In this document: piece after piece, positions 1 through 7,488 of the stretch
How the letters are laid out: every line of letters starts with the position of its first letter
How positions within the stretch are numbered: position 1 is the first letter of the stretch
Notes under the pieces: generated by a model
The model's input: only the letters and a program-made list of their open reading frames with translations
Told to the model about the DNA's origin: nothing
Databases searched by the model: none
Made by a program: the position numbers and the translations under genes
From: Gemmobacter nectariphilus DSM 15620
Lineage (GTDB): Bacteria > Pseudomonadota > Alphaproteobacteria > Rhodobacterales > Rhodobacteraceae
Length of the DNA stretch: 64,000 nucleotides
Reading direction: 5' to 3'
Assembly: GCF_000429765.1 (NCBI RefSeq)
Contig: NZ_AUCM01000005.1
Span: 248,001-312,000, forward strand

Positions 1-261
1 GAAATGCCCCAGCGTCGCATCGCTGGCGGTCGAGCGGATGACAAAGGTCTGCACCCCGTCCGATAGCGCCTGCACCGGGACCGGCACCCGCAGCGCCCAG
101 TGACCGGGCCGATCGGGCACCGAGGCCAGCGTTGCCCCTTCGACCCGGCGATCGAGGTGGCGCACCTCGATTTCGGGGGCTGCGTCGCCAGGCGCGGCGC
201 GCAGCACACCTTCCCAGACGCCGGCGCGGATGCGGGTTTCGGTCAGCACGGGTTCGGCCAT
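1..261 (-). CDS. Hypothetical protein, C-terminus beyond window edge
   Basis: An open frame starts at ATG 261, with AGGGGAA as ribosome-binding site, and reads off the left edge, giving 87 visible residues. It begins only 10 bases after the stop of the DUF6478 gene, so the two are almost certainly co-transcribed. The visible part has no signal peptide or membrane segment. It reads as a beta-rich, charged soluble protein (short strands such as GHWALRVPVPV). I do not recognise a named family. The tight pairing with DUF6478 suggests a joint but unknown role. The sequence shows the start and frame well; the function cannot be judged. Confidence 0.7.
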   Translation of the reverse strand, partial: MAEPVLTETRIRAGVWEGVLRAAPGDAAPEIEVRHLDRRVEGATLASVPDRPGHWALRVPVPVQALSDGVQTFVIRSTASDATLGHF

Positions 262-271
262 GTCGGTTCCC

Positions 272-1045
272 CTAAAGCTCGGCGCGCGGGCGGCGGCTGA
301 GCGTGACATCGCGCAGCACGATCTGGTTGAGTTGCGGCCCTTCGAAGATCACGTCGATCCAGGCCTGTTCCACCCGCTTTTCATTGAGCTTGGTATAGAA
401 CAGGTCGAATTCGACCATCACGTCGGACTCGTGCAAGGGCAGCTCGCGCACGATCTGTTCGACGTTGGGGCCATGCTTGATGTTGAGCCGCGCGAAAATC
501 TCCAGCGGCTTTTCCATCTCGACGATGGTGTCCAGCCGGATCAGATGTTTGGTGCGCAGGCCCTGCACGGCATCGGGCGGCAGATCCAGAACGATCGACA
601 GGAAGCTGCCGTCGAAATGGAACACATCCATCCGCAGGCCAAAGGGCGCCAGGTCCTCTTCGCGGGTGTTGCGGATCTGGCGGGTGGTGATTTCCGACAC
701 CCGGCAATCGTGAAACAGCGTGGCACCGTCACACAGCTGGGTGCGGCTTTCGATGGCAGCATGGCCCGCCACCGGCACCGGGCCGCGCCACAGATCCGGC
801 CGCCAGGCCCAGTCCGACCCCGGAGGGCGGCGGATCGGGTTCGGGCCGATGACAGGCAGGGCCAGCCGCCCCTCGGCCACATGCAGCACGCGGTCGATCT
901 GGCGGCGGTGCTGGCGCGCGACCCCGCGCAGGCCGCGCAGCGTTTCCAGATCCAGCGCATTGGCCGCATCGGCCGCCCTGCGCCAGCGCCGCAAGGCGCG
1001 CCGCATCACGACACGATCCAGAAACCCGTCAAGCCTGCCCGACAT
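272..1045 (-). CDS. DUF6478 family protein
   Basis: 257-residue soluble protein that I match from memory to DUF6478, a family I know only from Rhodobacteraceae and without known function. It starts with a basic N-terminus (MSGRLDGFLDRVVMRRALRR) followed by a Trp-rich segment and a beta-rich C-terminal half. There is no signal peptide or clear membrane span. The ATG at 1045 is the first in-frame start below a good promoter (see 1099-1127). The next gene begins 10 bases after its stop. The family name is moderately sure; the role is unknown. Confidence 0.7.
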   Translation of the reverse strand: MSGRLDGFLDRVVMRRALRRWRRAADAANALDLETLRGLRGVARQHRRQIDRVLHVAEGRLALPVIGPNPIRRPPGSDWAWRPDLWRGPVPVAGHAAIESRTQLCDGATLFHDCRVSEITTRQIRNTREEDLAPFGLRMDVFHFDGSFLSIVLDLPPDAVQGLRTKHLIRLDTIVEMEKPLEIFARLNIKHGPNVEQIVRELPLHESDVMVEFDLFYTKLNEKRVEQAWIDVIFEGPQLNQIVLRDVTLSRRPRAEL

Positions 1046-1098
1046 ACGCTTTACCCGTCTGCCCCGTTTGTATCTGCATCGGGGACACTGCCAAAGTT

Positions 1099-1127
1099 AT
1101 TATAGAACAGGCAGTTCTGAGGAAACA
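1099..1127 (-). promoter_or_regulatory. Promoter with a palindromic operator-like spacer for the DUF6478 gene
   Basis: On the minus strand there is a perfect TATAAT at 1104-1099 and a TGTTTC -35-like hexamer at 1127-1122, separated by 17 bases. The spacer holds the perfect palindrome AGAAC-N5-GTTCT (1104-1118). The likely transcript start lies about 45-50 bases before the ATG at 1045. A palindrome filling the spacer is a classic repressor position. It resembles LexA-type GAAC/GTTC half-sites but does not match the alphaproteobacterial direct-repeat LexA box, so the regulator is unknown. Confidence 0.55.
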
Positions 1128-1137
1128 GTAAACGAGG

Positions 1138-1809
1138 TCACGCCCCGGGTTTTGCCGCCTTGGCTGTCGCATTCCGCAACGAGGCGATGAATTCGCGCAA
1201 CAGGGCCAGCCCTTCATCGCGGTCCAGAGGCGCATCGGGCAGCGACAGCACCGAAACCGTCACCATCCGCCCACCGGCCTGCAACAGCGCCCGCCAATAG
1301 TCCGGCTCGACCGCCCCCCAGGAAAACGGCGCCCGGTCGGACAGATGCAGCAGGAAGGCGCCATCCTCGGCAAAGCTTTCCTGCACGGCGACGGTCTCGG
1401 CCTTGCCGGACCGGCTGAGCGCGGCGCGCCCGCGGGCCGAAGCGAAATAGGCGGTCAGGGCCGGTGCCGCCCCCTCGACCTCGATCAGCCGCCCCTTCGA
1501 GGCGACGGCGGCGGTCAGCACGGCAGGATGGGCCGGCATCGGGGTGAACATGCCCGCACCAAGGCCACGGCAGGCCGACAGCACTGTCAGCGCGGTCGCG
1601 CCGCCGGTATCCTGGCTGACATCACGGTCGATGCAGAACCCCTTGGGGCCGGCAACGATCACGCTGCCCTGCGCCACGCCCATGCGGGCGGGCGGCGGGT
1701 CGGTGAAGCGCGACAGCATGGCCGCGCCTGCGCCGCCATCCGACATCTGACAGGCCGCCAGCGCGAGGCTGGCGGCCATCAGCGCGATCTTACTGGTCCA
1801 TGTAGACAT
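1138..1809 (-). CDS. Putative lipoprotein downstream of ilvD
   Basis: 223 residues from ATG 1809, beginning with a lipoprotein signal: Lys at residue 7, a hydrophobic stretch and an LAAC lipobox with the Cys near residue 20. The mature part contains two more Cys and an Ala-rich C-terminus ending in Lys residues; no family is recognised. The start overlaps the last 20 bases of ilvD, so the gene is likely translated from the ilvD message. An alternative ATG at 1779 starts 11 bases after ilvD and keeps the lipobox but loses the basic n-region, so I prefer 1809. It probably sits in the periplasm, anchored to a membrane. Confidence 0.65.
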   Translation of the reverse strand: MSTWTSKIALMAASLALAACQMSDGGAGAAMLSRFTDPPPARMGVAQGSVIVAGPKGFCIDRDVSQDTGGATALTVLSACRGLGAGMFTPMPAHPAVLTAAVASKGRLIEVEGAAPALTAYFASARGRAALSRSGKAETVAVQESFAEDGAFLLHLSDRAPFSWGAVEPDYWRALLQAGGRMVTVSVLSLPDAPLDRDEGLALLREFIASLRNATAKAAKPGA

Positions 1810-3526
1810 GGGTCTCGGCTTTGGCGCCCGGATGGGTGGTGGCGCCATAGCGGGCCTTGCCGACCAGCTGGGCATATTTCCACAGCGCGCCCGAGGCGTA
1901 ATCGGTCTTGCGCGGCCCTTTCCATTCGGCCTTGCGCTTGGCGAATTCCTCGTCCGACACATCGGCCGAGATTTCGCCGGTCAGGGCGTTGATGGTGATC
2001 ATGTCGCCGTTCTTGAGCAGCGCAATGGGGCCGCAATGCGCGGCCTCGGGGCCGACGTGACCCACGCAGAACCCGCGGGTTGCGCCCGAGAAGCGGCCAT
2101 CGGTGATCAGCGCGACCTTCTTGCCCATGCCCTGCCCCGACAGGGCGGCGGTGGTGGCCAGCATCTCGCGCATGCCGGGGCCGCCGGCGGGGCCCTCGTT
2201 GCGGATGACGATGACCTCGCCTTCCTTGTAGGTGCGGGCCTTGACGGCATCGAAGGCCTCTTCCTCGCATTCAAAGACGCGGGCCGGGCCGGTGAAGACC
2301 TGTTCCGCCTCGGACATGCCGGCAACCTTCACGATGGCACCGTCAGGCGCCACATTGCCCTTGAGGCCGACGACGCCGCCGGTCTTGGTCAGCGGGGTTT
2401 CGATCGGATAGATCACGCGGCCATCGGCCTCGCCCTGGATCAACTCCAGCTCTTCGCCGATGCTGCGGCCGCTGGCGGTGATGCAGTCAAGGTGCATCAG
2501 ACCGGCCTTGGCCAGTTCCTTCATGACGACCGGAATGCCGCCGACTTCATAAAGATCCTTGGCGACATATTTGCCGCCCGGGCGCAGATCGACGAAATAG
2601 GGCGTGTCGCGCATGATGTCGGCCACGTCGAACAGGTCAAAGTCGATCCCCGCCTCGTGTGCGATGGCCGGCAGGTGCAGCGCGCCGTTGGTCGACCCGC
2701 CGGTGCAGGCCACCACGCGGGCGGCATTTTCCAGCGATTTGCGGGTGACGATGTCACGGGCGCGGATGTTCTTTTCGATCAGTGTCATCACCGCCTGACC
2801 CGAGAAATCGCAATACTGGTCGCGGCTTTCATAAGGCGCAGGCGCCCCCGAGGAATTCAGCAGCGCCAGCCCGATGGCCTCGGACACGCAGGCCATGGTG
2901 TTGGCGGTATATTGCGCGCCGCAAGCCCCCGACGACGGGCAGGCGATGCGTTCCATCACGTCCAGCTCGGCCTCGGAGAGGGTGCCGGCCTGGTTCTGGC
3001 CCACGGCCTCGAACAGATCCTGCACGGTCAGGTCTCGGCCCTTGTAGCGGCCCGGCAGGATCGACCCGCCATAGATGAAGACCGACGGCACGTTCAGCCG
3101 CACCATGGCCATCATCATGCCCGGCAGCGACTTGTCGCAGCCGGCAAGACCGACGATCGCGTCATAGCAATGGCCGCGCATGGTCAGTTCCACGGTATCC
3201 GCGATGGCATCGCGCGAGGCCAGCGACGAGCGCATCCCCTCGTGGCCCATGGCGATACCGTCGGTCACGGTGATGGTGGTGAATTCGCGCGGCGTGCCGC
3301 CACCCTTCTTGACACCCATCTTCACGACCTGCGCCTGACGGTTCAGGGCGATGTTGCAGGGCGCGGCCTCGTTCCAGCAGGTGGCGACACCCACCAGCGG
3401 CTGGTGGATTTCCTCTTCGGACAGGCCCATGGCGTAAAGATAGCTGCGATGCGGGGCGCGCGCCGGGCCCTCGGTCACATGGCGGCTGGGAAGTTTCGAT
3501 TTGTCGAAACGCTGGTTCGTGCTCAT
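1790..3526 (-). CDS. ilvD: Dihydroxy-acid dehydratase
   Basis: IlvD dehydrates 2,3-dihydroxy-isovalerate and its methyl homologue to the 2-keto acids, the third step of branched-chain amino acid synthesis, in the cytoplasm, using a [2Fe-2S] cluster and Mg. The 578-residue length is typical. Hallmarks are [13 protein letters not shown] near the N-terminus, AGCDKSLPG and [16 protein letters not shown] (cluster and active-site Cys), and GRFSGATRG near the C-terminus. ATG 3526 is chosen over an in-frame start 45 bases earlier because GGAGGA lies just upstream and the family usually starts here. The following lipoprotein gene overlaps its end. Confidence 0.97.
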   Translation of the reverse strand: MSTNQRFDKSKLPSRHVTEGPARAPHRSYLYAMGLSEEEIHQPLVGVATCWNEAAPCNIALNRQAQVVKMGVKKGGGTPREFTTITVTDGIAMGHEGMRSSLASRDAIADTVELTMRGHCYDAIVGLAGCDKSLPGMMMAMVRLNVPSVFIYGGSILPGRYKGRDLTVQDLFEAVGQNQAGTLSEAELDVMERIACPSSGACGAQYTANTMACVSEAIGLALLNSSGAPAPYESRDQYCDFSGQAVMTLIEKNIRARDIVTRKSLENAARVVACTGGSTNGALHLPAIAHEAGIDFDLFDVADIMRDTPYFVDLRPGGKYVAKDLYEVGGIPVVMKELAKAGLMHLDCITASGRSIGEELELIQGEADGRVIYPIETPLTKTGGVVGLKGNVAPDGAIVKVAGMSEAEQVFTGPARVFECEEEAFDAVKARTYKEGEVIVIRNEGPAGGPGMREMLATTAALSGQGMGKKVALITDGRFSGATRGFCVGHVGPEAAHCGPIALLKNGDMITINALTGEISADVSDEEFAKRKAEWKGPRKTDYASGALWKYAQLVGKARYGATTHPGAKAETHVYMDQ

Positions 3527-3610
3527 GGGCTGTTCCTCCGCGACTGGCTGCCCATGGGATAATGGGCGCAATCCGTCACGGCAAGGCGCAAGCGCATCTG
3601 ACGCGCGCGA

Positions 3611-4339
3611 TCATGGGCAGGGTTGCCGCAACGCCTCGGCCAGGGGCGGGCAGCTGGTGGCCAGCGCGCCCAATCCGGCAGCAAGGCCCGGCACCGGCAC
3701 GTTGCGCGCACCGGGAAGGCGGGCCTGCGCCTCGGCCCCCGAAGCAACCGGCACCTCGCCCGCGGGCAAGGTCAGGCCATAGCCCAGACCGCGCCCCTTG
3801 GGCACGACCGGCGCATCGACCAGCACCAGCGCGGTGGCGGCCGCAAGACCCGGCACCCCCAGCGCGCAGGCCGGGCCGCTGACCTCGGAATAGATCGCGC
3901 CGGGGGTCAGCTGGATCGTGCCCCCGGCGCTGCCGGTATCGGTGATCCAGCCCAGCGCGGGCGCGCGAAACAGCCCGTTGGTTGCCCGGATGGCCACGCC
4001 TTCGGGCGCGCAGGCGATGCCGATCACGCCCTCGTCGGTCTGGACATGCACCGAGACACCCAGCGCCTCGCTGCTGCCAAGCGCCCAGGTGCCCTGCGGG
4101 GGGGCCGGGGCTGCGGCGGATTGCCTGGGTGCCGGGGCTGTGCGGCGCACGGCGGGCTGCCCCATGCAGCGGGTGCGCACGCAGGATTTGTAGCGCGGAT
4201 CATCGGCATCGCGGGCCCCGGACATGCATTGCTGGCGGCAGATTTCCATGTCGCGGGCATCCATCTGGGCCTGGGCTGCGGGGGTCACTGCGACCAGGGT
4301 CAGCAGAACGGGAATGGTCGCAAGACTGCGGCGCAACAT
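3611..4339 (-). CDS. Secreted hypothetical protein with N-terminal Cys pairs
   Basis: 242 residues with a clear Sec signal peptide (MLRRSLATIPVLLTLVAVTP then AAQAQ, cleavage near residue 25). The mature N-terminus carries a C-x3-C plus C-x4-C arrangement (CRQQC, CVRTRC), likely two disulfides, then a Pro/Ala linker, then a beta-rich C-terminal domain with further Cys residues. No family is recognised. ATG 4339 has GGAG six bases upstream; GTG 4342 is a poorer alternative. It stands alone between ilvD and the divergent M23 peptidase. A periplasmic or surface protein is inferred. Confidence 0.6.
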   Translation of the reverse strand: MLRRSLATIPVLLTLVAVTPAAQAQMDARDMEICRQQCMSGARDADDPRYKSCVRTRCMGQPAVRRTAPAPRQSAAAPAPPQGTWALGSSEALGVSVHVQTDEGVIGIACAPEGVAIRATNGLFRAPALGWITDTGSAGGTIQLTPGAIYSEVSGPACALGVPGLAAATALVLVDAPVVPKGRGLGYGLTLPAGEVPVASGAEAQARLPGARNVPVPGLAAGLGALATSCPPLAEALRQPCP

Positions 4340-4463
4340 CACGGACTCCGGGTAAATTCATCGCTCAACCCTTGCATCGTGCCCGAAACCCTGACGCCTG
4401 CCAAGGCTTGAGGTCCGCCCGCCCCCGCGCCATGCTGGCCGCGACAGTCGCCATAGGTGCCCC

Positions 4464-5327
4464 ATGATCCGCCCGCTTCCCGACCAGACCGACCTTTACG
4501 CCGCCCTGCGCGCCAGCGGCGCCGCGCCCGAAGACCTGGGGGCGCTGCTTGCCGCCTCGCCCGCCGCCGTGCAGGAACGGCTGGCCGGGATCGACCAGTC
4601 ACTGCTGCGCGCGGTGCTGCGGGCGGGGCAAGGCAAGGAAGCGATCGCAGGCGCCAGCGTGATCTGCGCCGCCCTGAAGACGGCCGAGATCGCGCCCTTG
4701 ATGCGCCCGGTACCCACGCGGCAGAACAGCATCGTGCTGCGCGCCGATGGCAGCGATCCGGCAATGCCGGCCTATTCCGACCCGGCCTTTGACAGCTGGT
4801 TCGAGGCGACGGGGGCAAGCTATGGCCTTGGCGCCTATGGCGAAAAGCGCAGCGTCTATGCCAGCGCGCAATTCGCCGACACGGCCAGCCCCGAGCGGCG
4901 CACGATCCACATGGGCATCGACATCTTTGCCCCGGCGATGAGCCCGCTGTATGCCCCGCTCCCCGGTGTGGTGCGGTTGGTTCACTATAATGCCGACCCG
5001 CTGGATTATGGCCATACGCTGATCCTGGAGCACGAGGTCGGCAGCCTGCCGCTGTTCACGCTGTATGGCCACCTGGCCGGAACGCTGCCCAGCCTGCTGC
5101 AACCGGGCGACCGGGTGGCGGCAGGCGCGCCGATCGCCCATCTGGGCCATTGGCATGAAAATGGCGGTTGGGCGCCGCATGTGCATTTCCAGATCATGAC
5201 CGACATGCTGGATCAGACGACGAATTTCTTTGGCGTCGCGCATGAAAGCCTGTGGGATGTCTGGCAGGCGATCTGCCCGGACCCCGACCTGATCTTGCGG
5301 CTGCCGGCAGGCATGTTCGACCGTTAG
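4464..5327 (+). CDS. M23-family peptidase-like protein
   Basis: 287 residues. The central and C-terminal part is an M23 (lysostaphin-like) metallopeptidase fold with the zinc motif H149-x3-D153 (HMGID), YGH around H203, and H239-V-H241-F. The family cuts peptide cross-links in peptidoglycan, or acts as a degenerate regulator; both zinc motifs are intact here. There is no signal peptide: the N-terminal 110 residues are helical and Ala-rich, which is unusual for a wall enzyme. It could be exported non-classically or act on cytoplasmic peptides. In some proteobacteria such domains sit next to aminotransferases, which are absent here. Confidence 0.85.
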   Translation: MIRPLPDQTDLYAALRASGAAPEDLGALLAASPAAVQERLAGIDQSLLRAVLRAGQGKEAIAGASVICAALKTAEIAPLMRPVPTRQNSIVLRADGSDPAMPAYSDPAFDSWFEATGASYGLGAYGEKRSVYASAQFADTASPERRTIHMGIDIFAPAMSPLYAPLPGVVRLVHYNADPLDYGHTLILEHEVGSLPLFTLYGHLAGTLPSLLQPGDRVAAGAPIAHLGHWHENGGWAPHVHFQIMTDMLDQTTNFFGVAHESLWDVWQAICPDPDLILRLPAGMFDR

Positions 5328-5334
5328 GGGGAAG

Positions 5335-5417
5335 GCGGGGGCTGCCGCCCCCGACCCCGCCCAAAGGGGGGCACGCCCCCCTTTGGAAACCCCGTGGATA
5401 TTTGGGGACAGATGAAG
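5335..5417. repeat. Hairpins plus dispersed motif between convergent genes
   Basis: This gap between the convergent M23 gene and the operon ending at 5419 holds two GC-rich inverted repeats: GGGGGC/GCCCCC around 5337-5352 and a 12-bp stem at 5361-5386 (CCAAAGGGGGGC and its complement). They are followed by one copy of the dispersed ATATTTGG motif (5391-5417). Read from the minus-strand gene, the motif comes directly after the stop codon. A bidirectional transcription end is a reasonable inference, although no T-run follows the stems. Confidence 0.6.
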
Positions 5418-5418
5418 G

Positions 5419-7488
5419 TCAGGCCTTGCGCGGGGGCTGGCGGCCTTCCCACAGCCAGGCGGCCAGGGCAAGGCCGGCCGCCAGCAAGAGGAACGCCCAG
5501 GGCGGCAGCAGGGGGCGGATGCGGATGTCGAGGGTCAGGAACGCCTCGCGCGGGGTGATGCCCAGCCAGCCGCGGCCGGCGGCGATGCGCCCCTCGGCCA
5601 CGCGGCGGATATCGGGCACACCGTCCGACAGGCGCTGCGCGCCGCCACCCGTGGCGGACAGCACCGGCTGCATCGGATCGGGCGAGGCGATGGTCTGCTC
5701 GAACTCGCGCGGGGCGGCGGGACCAAGGGCGGCGACCGCCGTCTTGTCGCCCTGCGACAGGCGATAGAGGCCCATGCCCGGCGCATCCCAGCTGCCTTGC
5801 CACAGGCCGGGCCGGGTTTCCTGCAAGGCAAGGCCGGTTTCCGTGCCATCGGGTGCAGTGATCGTGACCTCTCCGGGTGCATCGCCCAAGGTGCGACGGG
5901 TCACGGTCAGTTCCAGCCCCTGCCCGTCGGCGGTCAGGGTTTCTTCCTCGAGTTCGGGCTCCTTCATGGTCCAGTGCGCCAGGCGGCGCAGCAGTTCCAG
6001 CTGCGGGCCACCGCCTTCGAACCCGCGGCCCCAAAGCCAGATGTGATCCGAGGCCAGCATGGCAACGCGCCCTTCGCCTTCGCGGTCCAGGACCAGAAGC
6101 GGGCGGGCGCCGATCCCTTCCATCACCACCTGACCGCGGGTGGCCGTCATGTCGATCTGGCGGAACCAGCGGCCCCAGCCGCCTTCGGGGGCCTGTGCGT
6201 CCAGCCCTTCGGTCACCGGATGCTTGCGGCCAAGATCGGTCAGGGCGGGGCGGAAGCCTTCTTCAAGGACGCGGCTGCTGGGTTCCACCGGCAGGATGTC
6301 CGCCAGCGGCGAGCGCCACAGGCTGTCGGCCGAGCCGAATTCCGGCCCCGCCGCGATCAGCACCGCGCCGCCCTTGCGGACGTAATCGCGCACGCTTTCC
6401 AGATAGGACATCGGCAGGATGCCCCGGCGGCGATAGCGGTCGAAGATGATCAGGTCGAATTCGTCCACCTTGTCGACGAACAGCTCGCGCGTGGGAAAGG
6501 CGATCAGCGACAGTTCGGTCACCGGCACGCCATCCTGCTTTTCGGGAGGGCGCAGGATGGTGAAATGCACCAGATCGACCGAGGCATCCGATTTGAGCAG
6601 GTTGCGCCAGACCCGTTCCCCGGCATGGGGCTCGCCCGAGACCAGCAGCACGCGCAGCCGGTCGCGCACCCCGTTGATGCGCAGAACCGCGGTATTGTTG
6701 ACAGCTGTCAACTCGCCTGTCTGGGGGGCCACAGACAGTTGCAGCACGTTGATCCCGCCATGCGGCAGATTGACCGGCAGCTCCAGATCCTCGCCCACCG
6801 GCACGGCGAAATGCATCGGCGCCTCGGCCCCGATGGTCACGGTCAGATCGGCAACACCGGCCAGCTCGGGCGGCACCGCGCCCTGATCCTCGATCCGCAG
6901 GATCAGCGAGACCGGCTCTCCCATGATGGCGAAGGCGGGGGCGGTCTTGACCACAAGGCGGCGGTCCCAGTCGGTCGGCTGGCCGGTCAGCAGCACATGC
7001 AGCGGGGCGGGCAGATCGGGGGCCTGCGCGGCATCGTGGACCTGGCCGTCAGAGATCAGGAAGGCCCCGGCAAGGCGCGCGCGGGGCACATCGGCCAGCG
7101 CCTCGGCCAGACGCGCCATGGCCAGCGTGCCGCCATCGCCCTCGGCATCGGGCACGCGAACGACGCGCGCCTCGGTCGCGGGCAGGCGGGCGATGCGGGA
7201 CAAGAGGCCCTGCAAGGCCGCCTCGGTCTGGGCAGGGCGGTCCGCGATGCGCTGGCTGGCGCTGTCGTCCACCACCACGACCACGATGTCCGAGAGCGGC
7301 GTGCGATCCTCTTGCTGCCACGAAGGGTTGGCAAGCGCCGCCAGCACCGCCACCGCCGCCAGCGCGCGCAGCAGCGCGCCCGTCATCCGTTGCCACAAAG
7401 CCAGCACCAGCAGCAGCGCGGCAAGCCCCGCCAGCGCCCAGATCACCGGCCAGGACAGCAGCGGATCGAACACCACGGCGCCGGTCAT
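5419..7488 (-). CDS. Membrane protein with VWA-like and glutamine-amidotransferase-like regions
   Basis: 689 residues, last gene of the moxR operon; its ATG overlaps the previous stop by four bases (ATGA). Two membrane spans lie in the first 60 residues. A von Willebrand A-like beta strand with DDSAS (VVVVVDDSAS) follows, then beta-rich repeats, then a class I amidotransferase-like fold (LRVLLVSGEPHAGE, DLIIFDRYRRRG, VRKGGAVLIAAG). A last membrane span (LLPPWAFLLLAAG) sits near the C-terminus. No catalytic Cys is seen in the amidotransferase-like part, so catalysis is doubtful. It is probably a periplasm-facing partner of the DUF58 and DUF4159 proteins. The exact role is unknown. Confidence 0.8.
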   Translation of the reverse strand: MTGAVVFDPLLSWPVIWALAGLAALLLVLALWQRMTGALLRALAAVAVLAALANPSWQQEDRTPLSDIVVVVVDDSASQRIADRPAQTEAALQGLLSRIARLPATEARVVRVPDAEGDGGTLAMARLAEALADVPRARLAGAFLISDGQVHDAAQAPDLPAPLHVLLTGQPTDWDRRLVVKTAPAFAIMGEPVSLILRIEDQGAVPPELAGVADLTVTIGAEAPMHFAVPVGEDLELPVNLPHGGINVLQLSVAPQTGELTAVNNTAVLRINGVRDRLRVLLVSGEPHAGERVWRNLLKSDASVDLVHFTILRPPEKQDGVPVTELSLIAFPTRELFVDKVDEFDLIIFDRYRRRGILPMSYLESVRDYVRKGGAVLIAAGPEFGSADSLWRSPLADILPVEPSSRVLEEGFRPALTDLGRKHPVTEGLDAQAPEGGWGRWFRQIDMTATRGQVVMEGIGARPLLVLDREGEGRVAMLASDHIWLWGRGFEGGGPQLELLRRLAHWTMKEPELEEETLTADGQGLELTVTRRTLGDAPGEVTITAPDGTETGLALQETRPGLWQGSWDAPGMGLYRLSQGDKTAVAALGPAAPREFEQTIASPDPMQPVLSATGGGAQRLSDGVPDIRRVAEGRIAAGRGWLGITPREAFLTLDIRIRPLLPPWAFLLLAAGLALAAWLWEGRQPPRKA

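Noticed and set aside
1104-1118. LexA box
   Set aside because: The alphaproteobacterial LexA site is a direct repeat GTTC-N7-GTTC; this is an inverted repeat with a 5-base spacer, so a LexA call is not supported.
1808-3562. Long open frame opposite ilvD (584 codons)
   Set aside because: It is the antisense shadow of ilvD; its protein is rich in Arg, Gly, Ala and His with no motif, as expected from GC-rich third positions.
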